DNA from: Psychrobacter arenosus
GTDB lineage: Bacteria; Pseudomonadota; Gammaproteobacteria; Pseudomonadales; Moraxellaceae
Assembly (NCBI RefSeq): GCF_904848165.1
Contig: NZ_LR884459.1
Span: forward strand, 992,001 to 1,056,000
Length of the DNA: 64,000 nt
Direction: 5' to 3'
Positions 9,040-17,160 of this stretch are shown here, one piece after another (the first letter of the stretch is position 1; each line of letters opens with the position of its first letter). The notes below the pieces were generated by a model. The model was not told the DNA's origin and ran no database searches. It was given only the letters and a program-made list of their open reading frames with translations. The translations under genes were made by a program, and so were the position numbers.

Positions 9040-9480
9040 ATGCTAAATCACGTTTTAATTGCGCATCTATTGGGCGCTACTATTTGGACCGGCGGGCACC
9101 TAATCCTTACCTTAGCCGTCTTACCAAAAGTATTAATAAGCCGAAATATCGAAACTTTACATCAGTTTGAGCAGCAGTTTGAAAAAGTGGGTATGCCTGC
9201 TTTAATCCTGCAAATCGGGACAGGACTGTGGATGGCTCAGCGCCTATTACCCGATTGGCACAGTTGGTTCGCACTAGATAATGATATTAGCAAACTCATT
9301 GCTATTAAATTAGTGTTACTACTCACCACGGTACTCGTAGCCTTACACGCTCGCTTTCGCGTTATACCTACCTTGCGCGAGCAGACCCTTAATTGGTTTG
9401 CCGTGCATATTGTCACTGTGACCTTATTAGCCGTCTCGTTTGTCGTAGTGGGCAGTTTATTCCGTACGGGCTTAAGTTAA
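9040..9480 (+). CDS. CopD-like four-helix membrane protein
   Basis: 146 residues with four predicted membrane helices (about 5-28, 50-70, 85-105 and 120-143). Conserved His residues sit in the first helix region (NHVLIAHLLGATIWTGGHL) and near the third (LVALHARFR, AVHIVT), suggesting haem or copper ligation. It resembles the CopD/copper-resistance D superfamily of small membrane proteins. It lies between nsrR and nnrS and reads divergently from nsrR, sharing a 130-base promoter region, which suggests a role in the NO response; the substrate is unknown. Confidence 0.7.
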   Translation: MLNHVLIAHLLGATIWTGGHLILTLAVLPKVLISRNIETLHQFEQQFEKVGMPALILQIGTGLWMAQRLLPDWHSWFALDNDISKLIAIKLVLLLTTVLVALHARFRVIPTLREQTLNWFAVHIVTVTLLAVSFVVVGSLFRTGLS

Positions 9481-9516
9481 CCGCTTCAGCTCTGCCCATC
9501 AACTAATTGAAGCCAT

Positions 9517-10749
9517 TTAACCAAACAGCTTATCGGGTCTTGGCGCCGCTAAAATAGGCACATAAGTAATGCAAAATAGCGTAAAACAGAGTATCCAAGA
9601 CGTTTGCGCCATCATTAACCAAACGGTGTAATAGTCCATAGCCACCAACGGCAGCAGCACCCGGAAGATAAAGACACCGACCATTAATAATAGGATAGGT
9701 ACCACCATTTTAGGCGGCTGATGAATACTGCGACCCGTATGGCCTAAAGAGACCCGCGACATCATGGCTACGGTCATCATGCCCACGCCGGAAATGGTCA
9801 GCGCATGGACAGCAAGACTGTGGTTAAAGCCCAACCAAGGCTGTACCGCGAATAGTACAAAGCTGATGCACATACCGACGAAAGCTAAAAATAACGACCA
9901 CAACAGTGGCTTTTGCCAAATACCACGGTGATACCAGCCCAGCAAACGCACGCTATTCACTAGCGCCACACCAGCCGCGCTCACAGTGAGCAAGTATTTA
10001 TTGGGATAAAAGATATCGACAATCATAAAGATTAAAAACAGTACTAAGCTTAAGACATCTAACACTTTGCTATTTTTGACCTGCACCTTCTCTGATCCCT
10101 CAAAGCTAATCCCACGCTCGATAAAGAACGGCACCACCCGCCGACCAATCGTCAATACAATAGCGATAATCAGGTATAAACCCAGATAGATACCAATACG
10201 CACGAAATCAGGGTCACCGCTATAAATCCCCCAGTAGCATAACGCATTACCGAGCGTGAGTAGCGTCAGCTTGGTGATGATCCCCATTTGTTTGTACTGT
10301 TTGACCGCGAGCACAGCTTTTGTGATAACCAAGGCGGTCCAACTCATAAAAGCCAAGTCCGCAATAGCTGCCATAGCCAACCACAATAAAGGGTTACCTA
10401 CCCCTAACCCGACCATTACCCAACCTACCCGCGCCACCACCCAGCAAGAGAAAATCCCTAATAGCCGGTAGCCATAAGGCATCATCATCCCGGTCCAAGT
10501 CTTGACCGCAGTGAGCAGAAAACCTGCGATAATCGCTAAAGTATAGCCATAAAGCATCTCATGGCTGTGCCAATAAAAAGGGTTGATCGTCACAGCATCA
10601 ATATTGGTCTTACCCATAAAGACAAAGACCCACATCAGCATCGTGATAATGGCAAATACACCTCCACCCGCGAAGAAGACCCGGAAAGACAGGTTTAGGA
10701 TAGGATGGGGTGAGCTTGGGCGTTCACTGGGCGATTGCAGCTGCAACAT
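9517..10749 (-). CDS. nnrS: NnrS family haem-copper membrane protein
   Basis: 410 residues with about twelve membrane segments. NnrS proteins protect against nitrosative stress, probably by limiting dinitrosyl-iron complexes, and carry haem and copper. The pattern NPFYWHSHEMLYGYTLAIIAGFLLTAVKTWTG (given here by key parts: WHSHEM and GFLLTA) is characteristic. RRVVPFFIERG, LLGWYHRG and SRVSLGHTGR are also family motifs. Single gene on the minus strand with a predicted NsrR operator 30 bases upstream of its start. Confidence 0.93.
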   Translation of the reverse strand: MLQLQSPSERPSSPHPILNLSFRVFFAGGGVFAIITMLMWVFVFMGKTNIDAVTINPFYWHSHEMLYGYTLAIIAGFLLTAVKTWTGMMMPYGYRLLGIFSCWVVARVGWVMVGLGVGNPLLWLAMAAIADLAFMSWTALVITKAVLAVKQYKQMGIITKLTLLTLGNALCYWGIYSGDPDFVRIGIYLGLYLIIAIVLTIGRRVVPFFIERGISFEGSEKVQVKNSKVLDVLSLVLFLIFMIVDIFYPNKYLLTVSAAGVALVNSVRLLGWYHRGIWQKPLLWSLFLAFVGMCISFVLFAVQPWLGFNHSLAVHALTISGVGMMTVAMMSRVSLGHTGRSIHQPPKMVVPILLLMVGVFIFRVLLPLVAMDYYTVWLMMAQTSWILCFTLFCITYVPILAAPRPDKLFG

Positions 10750-10778
10750 CTTGGCCTCGCTATAGACTACTATAGATA

Positions 10779-10801
10779 AAGATATATTTAAAATGAATGT
10801 T
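10779..10801 (-). promoter_or_regulatory. Predicted NsrR operator upstream of nnrS
   Basis: Two 11-base halves, AAGATATATTT and AAATGAATGTT, separated by one base form a dyad. Each matches the E. coli NsrR half-site pattern (AAGATGCATTT and its complement) at 9 of 11 positions. It is 30-52 bases before the nnrS start, and an nsrR-like gene is nearby. Confidence 0.65.
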
Positions 10802-10972
10802 TTAAGAGATTATAATCCATTGTCGCAGCTATGCCTAGGATATGGCTTAAATAAGTTAATGAACTGACGGTTTTCTTAGTAGGTTAAAACTAGGCTAGCG
10901 TTAGGCAAAGCTAATTTTCACGAGTAACAGATACGACTCTAGTTTATGCTAATTAATCTAGCTACTGATTAA

Positions 10973-12349
10973 TCAGTGTAGTTGGCCAATGGGATTAGTC
11001 TCTGCAGGGGGCTGCGAGTTATAGTGAATAATAAAAGTGCTGCCACCATCGCTATTGGCCTCGTGGGTTAAACGCCAGTCTAGGTGGGTCATAATACGCT
11101 GTACAATACTGAGCCCTAAGCCCATCCCCATACTATTGGTCTCATCGGTAAGGTGCTGACTGTCATTAGGGTTGAGTGAGGACGCCGTAGTACTGTGCTC
11201 AAGACGAGTAAATCGCTCGTATAGCACGGAGACCATCTCGCTAGGTATTCCTAACCCCGTATCACTCACGGCAATTTTATCGGCGTCGATAATGACCGTG
11301 ACTTGCCCTTCATCGGTATATTGAAAAGCATTTTTAATTAGATTACCCAGAGCCATTTTTAGCAATTCGGGACGCACGTAAGCGGTATAGTCTTGAGTAG
11401 CGCTCACCTGACAAGTGACGGACTTATGACGCAGCAGATAAGATAGGCGCTCTACTTCAGCATTCGCTATTGTACTAATCGAGGTTAGCGGTGCATCCAA
11501 CTTTTCTGGGGCGCGGGATAGTAATAATAAGGCGCTGATGATTTCCGAGGTTTCTTTGGCGGTCGTATTAATACGATCTGCAAAAGTGAGTAAGCGGCTG
11601 TCAGAGGGCAGTTGTGCCGCCAACACCTCTGAGGCGCCCATGATAATCGTTAACGGGGTGCGTAGCTCATGACTCACATCCCCGGTAAATAACTGCTCGC
11701 GCTTTAGATAATACGCCAGCTCGTGGTTTTTATCGGCAATCGCCCGCGCCAGCACCCCAACTTCAGACGGTAAGTGCGTGAGCTGAGTCAGGTTTTGATG
11801 GTCGCTTTCTACGGCTGATTTTAAATCTAGCAGCGGTTTGATAATTTGTTTTGATGATAAATAAGAAAAGAGAATCGCTACCAATAGGCTTAGCACTATC
11901 GCAGCCAATAGCGCTTTATCAAAGATATCTTCAAAGTACTCAAAAATAGCCAACACCGGATAGTTTTCCGGTGACAGATTGGTATCTTGAAGATAGGTCA
12001 AAATATAGCGCTGTTGCTTTTGCTGATAAGTAAAAAAATGCAAGGAAGTCTCATGGCCCTCTGCCATTACCGGCTTTTCTTGTACGGTGGTCGTCACCTC
12101 TTTTTGTAGGGCGGCTGGTGCCACATCAAACCGATAGATTTTAATCCCCGGTTCCGCCACATAGATATCCTGTAGCCCATATTGCGCTTGGCTGAGCTGC
12201 AACTGCTGTAGCAAGCGGCTTTCTACGAGCGCGCGCTCAACCTTGATCTCTGCGGCAACAAAAATGCTCACAAAGGCCGCGCACAATAGCACCGCAAAAA
12301 TAAAGTAGGAGCAGCGCAGCTTATTAGCGATGGAGGTACTGTCTCTCAT
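10973..12349 (-). CDS. pmrB: Two-component sensor histidine kinase, PmrB-like
   Basis: 458 residues. Two membrane segments (about 15-32 and 142-165) enclose a periplasmic sensor domain of about 110 residues. The phosphoacceptor His is in GDVSHELRTPLTI (about 227-239). The ATP-binding domain has NLIKNAFQYTDEG (N box), SDTGLGIP (G1) and MGLGLSIV (G2). It is the third gene of a pmrC-pmrA-pmrB arrangement as in Acinetobacter; 9 bases separate it from the regulator gene. It should sense envelope stress or metal/acid and phosphorylate PmrA. The PmrB name rests mainly on gene order and on eptA being the first gene. Confidence 0.82.
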   Translation of the reverse strand: MRDSTSIANKLRCSYFIFAVLLCAAFVSIFVAAEIKVERALVESRLLQQLQLSQAQYGLQDIYVAEPGIKIYRFDVAPAALQKEVTTTVQEKPVMAEGHETSLHFFTYQQKQQRYILTYLQDTNLSPENYPVLAIFEYFEDIFDKALLAAIVLSLLVAILFSYLSSKQIIKPLLDLKSAVESDHQNLTQLTHLPSEVGVLARAIADKNHELAYYLKREQLFTGDVSHELRTPLTIIMGASEVLAAQLPSDSRLLTFADRINTTAKETSEIISALLLLSRAPEKLDAPLTSISTIANAEVERLSYLLRHKSVTCQVSATQDYTAYVRPELLKMALGNLIKNAFQYTDEGQVTVIIDADKIAVSDTGLGIPSEMVSVLYERFTRLEHSTTASSLNPNDSQHLTDETNSMGMGLGLSIVQRIMTHLDWRLTHEANSDGGSTFIIHYNSQPPAETNPIGQLH

Positions 12350-12358
12350 AGCGCTCTC

Positions 12359-13036
12359 TTAGGCAGGCACAAGTTGATAGCCTACCCCGGGCAAGGTCAT
12401 TAGCATAGGACTGGCAAAGGGTTTGTCCAGCTGTTGACGGACGCTGTGCAGATGGGTTCGTAGCGCATCACTGCTCGGGATATCCTCGCCCCAGACGCGC
12501 TCTTCCAACTCTGCTTTACTAACGACCCGTGGCGAGGCACTCATCAAAGCCTGCAAGATTTTAAAACCCGTCGGGGTTAATTTTAATACTTGCCCCTCTC
12601 GTGAGACGCTGTGCGTCGCAATATTCATGGTCAAGCTAGCGACGCTAAGCGTCTGGGCAAAATATTCCTCTTGATGGCGGCGTATTAAAGCTCTAATGCG
12701 CGCTTCTAACTCCACTAGTGAGAAAGGTTTGACCAAATAATCATCGGCTCCGCTATCGAAGCCCGCCACCTTATCCGAGATAGTATCGCGCGCGGTCAGC
12801 ATTAAAATAGGGGTTTTATCTTGCCACTTTTCACGCAGCGTCTGACACAGTTTTGTGCCCTCCATCCCCGGCAGCATGACATCTAATAAGATGACATCGT
12901 AGCGATTGCTCGAGGCGAGCGCCAAGCCGCTAATGCCATTATGGGCATTGTCTAGCTCAAAGCCTTTTGGCTCAAAAAAAGCATAGATATTAGCCACGAT
13001 ATCCGGATTGTCTTCGATAATTAAAATTTTATACAT
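12359..13036 (-). CDS. pmrA: OmpR-family response regulator, PmrA-like
   Basis: 225 residues. Receiver domain (1-120) with acidic pocket IIEDN, phospho-Asp in ILLDVMLPGMEG (about residue 51) and KPF with Lys near 102. C-terminal winged-helix DNA-binding domain with RTHLHSVRQQLDKP and GVGYQLVP. It lies between eptA and the kinase on one strand. The CTTAAC-N5-CTTAAC element before eptA is a fitting target. Confidence 0.85.
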   Translation of the reverse strand: MYKILIIEDNPDIVANIYAFFEPKGFELDNAHNGISGLALASSNRYDVILLDVMLPGMEGTKLCQTLREKWQDKTPILMLTARDTISDKVAGFDSGADDYLVKPFSLVELEARIRALIRRHQEEYFAQTLSVASLTMNIATHSVSREGQVLKLTPTGFKILQALMSASPRVVSKAELEERVWGEDIPSSDALRTHLHSVRQQLDKPFASPMLMTLPGVGYQLVPA

Positions 13037-13121
13037 GATGGACTCTCAATTAAGCGATTAGCTCCGTCTACAGCTTGGCTATGGCTACCCTTTAAAAATT
13101 GGCTACTGCGCCTTCAAAACG

Positions 13122-14816
13122 CTACTGCCCTTTAAAAAAGGTAGGCTTACCGGCCGTCTCTTGCGTAGTAATATTAAAAAACTGCAGCAGCGTCGGGGTA
13201 ATATAATCATGCGATACCGGTTGCTGCAGCTGATTCGCCATACTATTGGCATCAATATGATTATCACGCGGTGACCAGATAATCGCGGGCACCTGCTTCT
13301 GTGCTCGCGGTGCCACACTATATGGCAAGCCATGCAGATAGACATTATTTTCGCCTAAACTCTCACCGTGATCACTCACATACACCATCACCACATCATA
13401 GTCTTTTTGATAAGTTTTGAGGGTCTCAATCACGCTATTGAGAAAATAATCGGTATAACGGATGGCGTTATCATAGCCATTAATGACGCTTTGCTGATCG
13501 CATTTCGACAGCTCACTGCTCATACATACTGGTTTAAAGACCTCAAATGCTTTGGGATAGCGCTTATAGTAAGCGGGGCCATGATTGCCCATCTGGTGCA
13601 GCACCAATAGCGTATCTTTGGGCGCTTTGATGACCTTATCTAGACCCGCCAGCATGCCAATATCTCGGCACTCTTCATCGCATTCTGGGTTTAGCTTATC
13701 GGACTTATAGTCTTCATAAGTCACCCTATCCGCCACCCCTTTCGAGCTAGAATTGTTATCGCGCCAAATGACGTTGACCCCTTGCTTACTCAACGTATCC
13801 AACACGTTTTCGTTATATTCAGCCGCATCCATATCGTAACTATCGCGATCCATATAACTAAACATACAAGGCACCGAATAAGCGGTGGACGTCCCACAGG
13901 ATTGCACGTCTTTAAAGCTATAGATATCTTGTTGTTTTGCTAACAATGGCGTGGTTTCCCGAGCATAGCCATTGAGGCCAATATGATCGGCTCGAGCCGT
14001 CTCTCCAACCACAAACACCATTAATTTAGGTTTGCTAGCGGTTGTGGCACTGGCATTGGCACTGGTATTAACATCGGCATTGCTGCTAGTAGCGACCAAA
14101 CGCTTGGCATCCGTCGCATGAGCAATCATACCTTCGGGACGTCGCCAGTCATGGATAGTGTCTGTGCCTAATTTAATCGCGGAATAAATCGGCGTAATAG
14201 GATTGGCATAGTAACGCACGGCTTTATGCTGACGAAAGAAACTGGCATATTGGTCGCCAAAGGGTAGCAAACTGACCGCTATCACTGCTAGAGCTAACAG
14301 TAATGCCGCTATTTTTTGTACTACCGCCTGCTTTAACGTTAGCGGCTTTAAACGTAGCTTCGCAATAATAAAGGCGGGTAAGATGCCTAACAACAGCAGC
14401 CGAATAATAAATCCAGGCGCCAGCAAATCCATAGCTTCAGCATGATCAGTCTGTAGCGTGTTTACCAGCATATTACTATCAAATATAGTGCCATAAGCAT
14501 CGGTAAAATACCCACACACGGCCGCAACCAATACCATGGTAATCAACACAACTTTGATGGTCGGTCGATAACACAATAACTGTAATATCAGCCACATTAA
14601 CCCAAAGAGCAAGCCGGTCAATGACACAATAAAGCCTATATTATGGGCAAAAGGATAGATCGCGAGTACTTGTTGATAGAAACTCAGGTTAGCGGTAATG
14701 ACCAAAAATATAGCACTAAATAAAATCAGCAGTTGTGGATAGATTAGCGAGTTGCGGACAAAGGCGGGCAATCTTTTTAGCATGGCGGACTTCTTAGCAG
14801 GCGGGGTAATAATCAT
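13122..14816 (-). CDS. eptA: Lipid A phosphoethanolamine transferase (EptA/PmrC)
   Basis: 564 residues. Transfers phosphoethanolamine from phosphatidylethanolamine to lipid A phosphates, lowering negative charge and polymyxin binding. Five N-terminal membrane helices (to about residue 190) are followed by a periplasmic alkaline-phosphatase-like domain. FVVGETARADHIG carries the first metal ligand, SCGTSTAYSVPCMFS contains the nucleophilic Thr and an adjacent Cys, and VSDHGESLGENNVYLHG holds the Asp-His-Glu metal site. A Thr/Ser/Ala-rich stretch of about 30 residues (about 235-265) links the two parts. First gene of eptA-pmrA-pmrB. Confidence 0.94.
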   Translation of the reverse strand: MIITPPAKKSAMLKRLPAFVRNSLIYPQLLILFSAIFLVITANLSFYQQVLAIYPFAHNIGFIVSLTGLLFGLMWLILQLLCYRPTIKVVLITMVLVAAVCGYFTDAYGTIFDSNMLVNTLQTDHAEAMDLLAPGFIIRLLLLGILPAFIIAKLRLKPLTLKQAVVQKIAALLLALAVIAVSLLPFGDQYASFFRQHKAVRYYANPITPIYSAIKLGTDTIHDWRRPEGMIAHATDAKRLVATSSNADVNTSANASATTASKPKLMVFVVGETARADHIGLNGYARETTPLLAKQQDIYSFKDVQSCGTSTAYSVPCMFSYMDRDSYDMDAAEYNENVLDTLSKQGVNVIWRDNNSSSKGVADRVTYEDYKSDKLNPECDEECRDIGMLAGLDKVIKAPKDTLLVLHQMGNHGPAYYKRYPKAFEVFKPVCMSSELSKCDQQSVINGYDNAIRYTDYFLNSVIETLKTYQKDYDVVMVYVSDHGESLGENNVYLHGLPYSVAPRAQKQVPAIIWSPRDNHIDANSMANQLQQPVSHDYITPTLLQFFNITTQETAGKPTFFKGQ

Positions 14817-14838
14817 GCGCTACGATAACAAGCAAGGT

Positions 14839-14855
14839 GTTAAGAAGACGTTAAG
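14839..14855 (-). promoter_or_regulatory. PmrA-type box upstream of eptA
   Basis: On the minus strand this reads CTTAAC-GTCTT-CTTAAC, a direct repeat with 5-base spacer, which fits the known PmrA consensus (CTTAAT/CTTAAG-like hexamers, N5). It is 23-39 bases before the eptA start codon, in the region shared with the divergent PAP2 gene. Additional single CTTAA elements occur at 14903, 14961 and 14982. Confidence 0.65.
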
Positions 14856-15042
14856 GCAGCAGCAAAGCGGCTTATTATAAGGGGTATTATAAATATAGGC
14901 TACTTAACTAAATAAAAGCAAGTTAACTCATTTTTTAGGGCAGCGGGAGCTTCACACTATCTTAACGGGCGAAACTTTATGCTTAATAGCAGTTGGCGAA
15001 CCCCTGTTACAGAACTGCCTATTACATGAGCCTATACCCGCT

Positions 15043-15822
15043 ATGATTAAACCGCAGCTACTCCCGTTTTATATCTTACTCTTACTGGCTGGCCTTGCCA
15101 CCTTACTCGTTGAACACAGTCAATTAGACCTCGCGATTAGTCAGTTATTTTATAGCGATGGTCAATGGTTATTGGCTAAAGGTACGCAACCGTATGCCTT
15201 TATTTTTTACGATTTGCCCAAAGGGTTATTAATACTTTTGGGACTGCTGTTAATGCTTACCTTGGCCTATCGTTACTGGCAGCATAGCTTTACTACTGAC
15301 CGCTTGCCAGAGACCCACACTACCACGCTAGCTTGGCCTACCCTGTTGACGCGTACGAGCTCTCGCGAATTGGGCTACTTGCTTTTAACCCTCATAGTAA
15401 TCCCCTCCACTATTGCCCTGCTCAAAGGCATGACCCATGTCAGCTGTCCTAATCATTTAGCCGTCTTTAATGGCGACCTACCCTATTTGACGATTTGGCA
15501 AAATATTCTGGTCAATACTCCAGAAAAATGCTTTCCAGCAGCTCATGCTAGCGCTGGGTTCTCTTTATTCGGTTTGGCGTATCTGCCCCGCTTTCGACCA
15601 CAGCGCCGCAAAATTATCATAGCGGTCATTATCGCAGGCTGGATTATGGGCCTTTATAAAATGAGCATTGGTGATCATTTCTTTAGCCATACCTTGGTAT
15701 CGATGTTGCTGGCATGGGCAGGCGCTTGTGGGCTAGCGGCTTTTATATTTGCAAAGGATAAACGGGCTGTGAAAAATTATGTAGGGCGCTGGTCACACCA
15801 GAATTACAGAGCACCAAGATAA
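15043..15822 (+). CDS. PAP2-family membrane phosphatase
   Basis: 259 residues with several membrane helices. PAP2 signature pieces are visible: KGMTHVSCPN (first motif, Lys about 127), KCFPAAHASAGFSL (second motif, with AAHAS instead of PSGHS) and GDHFFSHTLVSML (third motif with the catalytic His). Such proteins remove phosphate from undecaprenyl diphosphate, lipid A or phosphatidylglycerol phosphate. The divergent eptA and its PmrA box in the shared 226-base gap suggest it belongs to envelope remodelling; LpxE/LpxT-like activity is only an inference. Confidence 0.82.
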   Translation: MIKPQLLPFYILLLLAGLATLLVEHSQLDLAISQLFYSDGQWLLAKGTQPYAFIFYDLPKGLLILLGLLLMLTLAYRYWQHSFTTDRLPETHTTTLAWPTLLTRTSSRELGYLLLTLIVIPSTIALLKGMTHVSCPNHLAVFNGDLPYLTIWQNILVNTPEKCFPAAHASAGFSLFGLAYLPRFRPQRRKIIIAVIIAGWIMGLYKMSIGDHFFSHTLVSMLLAWAGACGLAAFIFAKDKRAVKNYVGRWSHQNYRAPR

Positions 15823-15910
15823 TACTATTGGCTCAAAATTTGATTATAGTAGATACTGATATAGGAGATTAAAACCGACAATTAAATGAAAATTATTAAG
15901 GGATTAAGCT

Positions 15911-16588
15911 ATGAAAAAAATAGGATTAAGTTTGCTAGCTGTAGGCAGTTTGAGCGCTTGTGCTACCGGCATGATCAACCAACAGATGACAAGTAGAACC
16001 GTCATGCAATATCCTATTGAGACCGCCATGCTCAATATTTATAACAAAGCCTATAGCGATGAGGTACAGGCGCTCGTTGATGGCCAACGAGTGACAGTAG
16101 TGACCCAAGTCACGCCAAAAGGGGCTATGCGTTTTAACAATAAAAGCGTACAAGGGGCTGAAGTCGTCACGATAACTAAAATAAATGCTCAAATAGTCGA
16201 TAAGACCGTAGGCATAAATTATTTTACTTTAGCCCCTCTGGTGTTTCATGGCTTTACTAGCGATATAGGAGAATATTCAGTAACTACTCAGACAACGCCT
16301 ATACCGAAAACAGCCAAAATAGGTGACGCCAGTACTTATCTCACTGAGCATGTTTATAGCGATAGCAGCCAACGTAAAGCCATAAATACTTATACGCAAA
16401 CTTGGTCATTAAAACAGGCCAGTCCTGCTACGGCTTGGCTCTGTATAGAGAACTCAGAAAACTTACTGCTGAGCTATGACCCTGAAGGCACTTCTACAGA
16501 ATGCTATGAGATAAATGCAAAGGGTGAGATATTGGCCAGTAATGTGACGCTTAACGGTGATGAAACGATAGTGTTTAAGAGTAAGTAG
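15911..16588 (+). CDS. Putative lipoprotein of unknown function
   Basis: 225 residues. Signal peptide with lipobox LSAC (Cys at 17), so it is probably lipid-anchored. I do not recognise the family. The mature part contains a beta-rich domain, with two pairs of features visible: repeated acidic/Thr segments and two Cys (about 177 and 198) in WLCIENSENLLLSY and STECYEI that could form a disulfide. It sits between PAP2 and the island boundary. A GGGATTAAGCT-type weak ribosome site precedes the ATG. Confidence 0.7.
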   Translation: MKKIGLSLLAVGSLSACATGMINQQMTSRTVMQYPIETAMLNIYNKAYSDEVQALVDGQRVTVVTQVTPKGAMRFNNKSVQGAEVVTITKINAQIVDKTVGINYFTLAPLVFHGFTSDIGEYSVTTQTTPIPKTAKIGDASTYLTEHVYSDSSQRKAINTYTQTWSLKQASPATAWLCIENSENLLLSYDPEGTSTECYEINAKGEILASNVTLNGDETIVFKSK

Positions 16589-16638
16589 CCAACTACATTA
16601 ACGACTAGTTAAAATAATTTAAGAGAAAATGCAGACAC

Positions 16639-16670
16639 AAAAAAACCCCAAGTAAACTAATACATGGGGC
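16639..16670 (-). terminator. tRNA terminator copy in attL
   Basis: On the minus strand GCCCCA/TGGGG stem with a long loop is followed by seven T. It is an exact copy of the one after tRNA-Asp at 40717-40748, now separated from its gene by the island. Confidence 0.8.
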
Positions 16671-16711
16671 GAAACTTGCTTAAACTCGAAAGTTTAAATT
16701 CGTTTTAAATA

Positions 16712-16756
16712 TGGCGCAGCGGACGGGACTCGAACCCGCGACCCCCGGCGTGACAG
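16712..16756 (-). pseudogene. tRNA-Asp 3' fragment
   Basis: 45 bases corresponding to the anticodon 3' side, variable loop, T-arm, acceptor 3' strand and CCA of tRNA-Asp. The 5' half is missing and replaced by unrelated DNA. It is the remnant of site-specific integration, not a functional tRNA. Confidence 0.93.
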
Positions 16757-17160
16757 ACTAGAACCACCAAATTTTGTTAAATTACTTTACTTTAATCTAC
16801 ACTAGCCTATAAAGCTTTTTGTAATAAGGTCTGTAGAGATGATTTTCTTAAGTCGTTTAGCCTACTCTAAGGTAATTTAGTTAAGCTAGAAACTATGTTT
16901 TGGTCACTTAAAATGTATAATTTTATATACTAGCGGATGTTCCTTATATCAGAAAACAGTCATCTTGGTTCTGCGAATCATGTATTAGCTTTTCTGGTGG
17001 GCAGCTTACAGTGGGTCGATAGCTAATTTCTAATAAAAAAAGAAACCTCCAGGCAGCAGAGCTTATGGAGGTTTCTTTTTTTAAATAGGCTTATTCACTA
17101 ACGATAGTTAGCGCGTTAATATTAAAGCTATCAACGCCATTATAGTGTGTAATTTCTTTA
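16757..17160. other. Left end of island, no gene
   Basis: About 400 bases. This is where an integrase gene would often be; no recombinase coding frame is visible on either strand. One GGTCAC (16902) matches the motif clustered near attR. It ends with a terminator hairpin at 17034-17082. Confidence 0.6.
17034..17082. terminator. Bidirectional terminator below the PIWI-like gene
   Basis: AGAAACCTCC / GGAGGTTTCT stem flanked by A-run and T-run. On the minus strand it would end the helicase/PIWI-like operon. Confidence 0.85.

Larger units (their letters stand above)
16632..16756. repeat. Left 125-bp direct repeat (attL of the island)
   Basis: Identical over 125 bases to 40710-40834. It contains the 3' half of tRNA-Asp, the CCA end and the tRNA terminator. 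Sequence beyond its right edge (from 16757) differs from that after 40834, which marks the crossover inside the anticodon stem-loop. This is the left border of a roughly 24-kb insertion. Confidence 0.93.
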
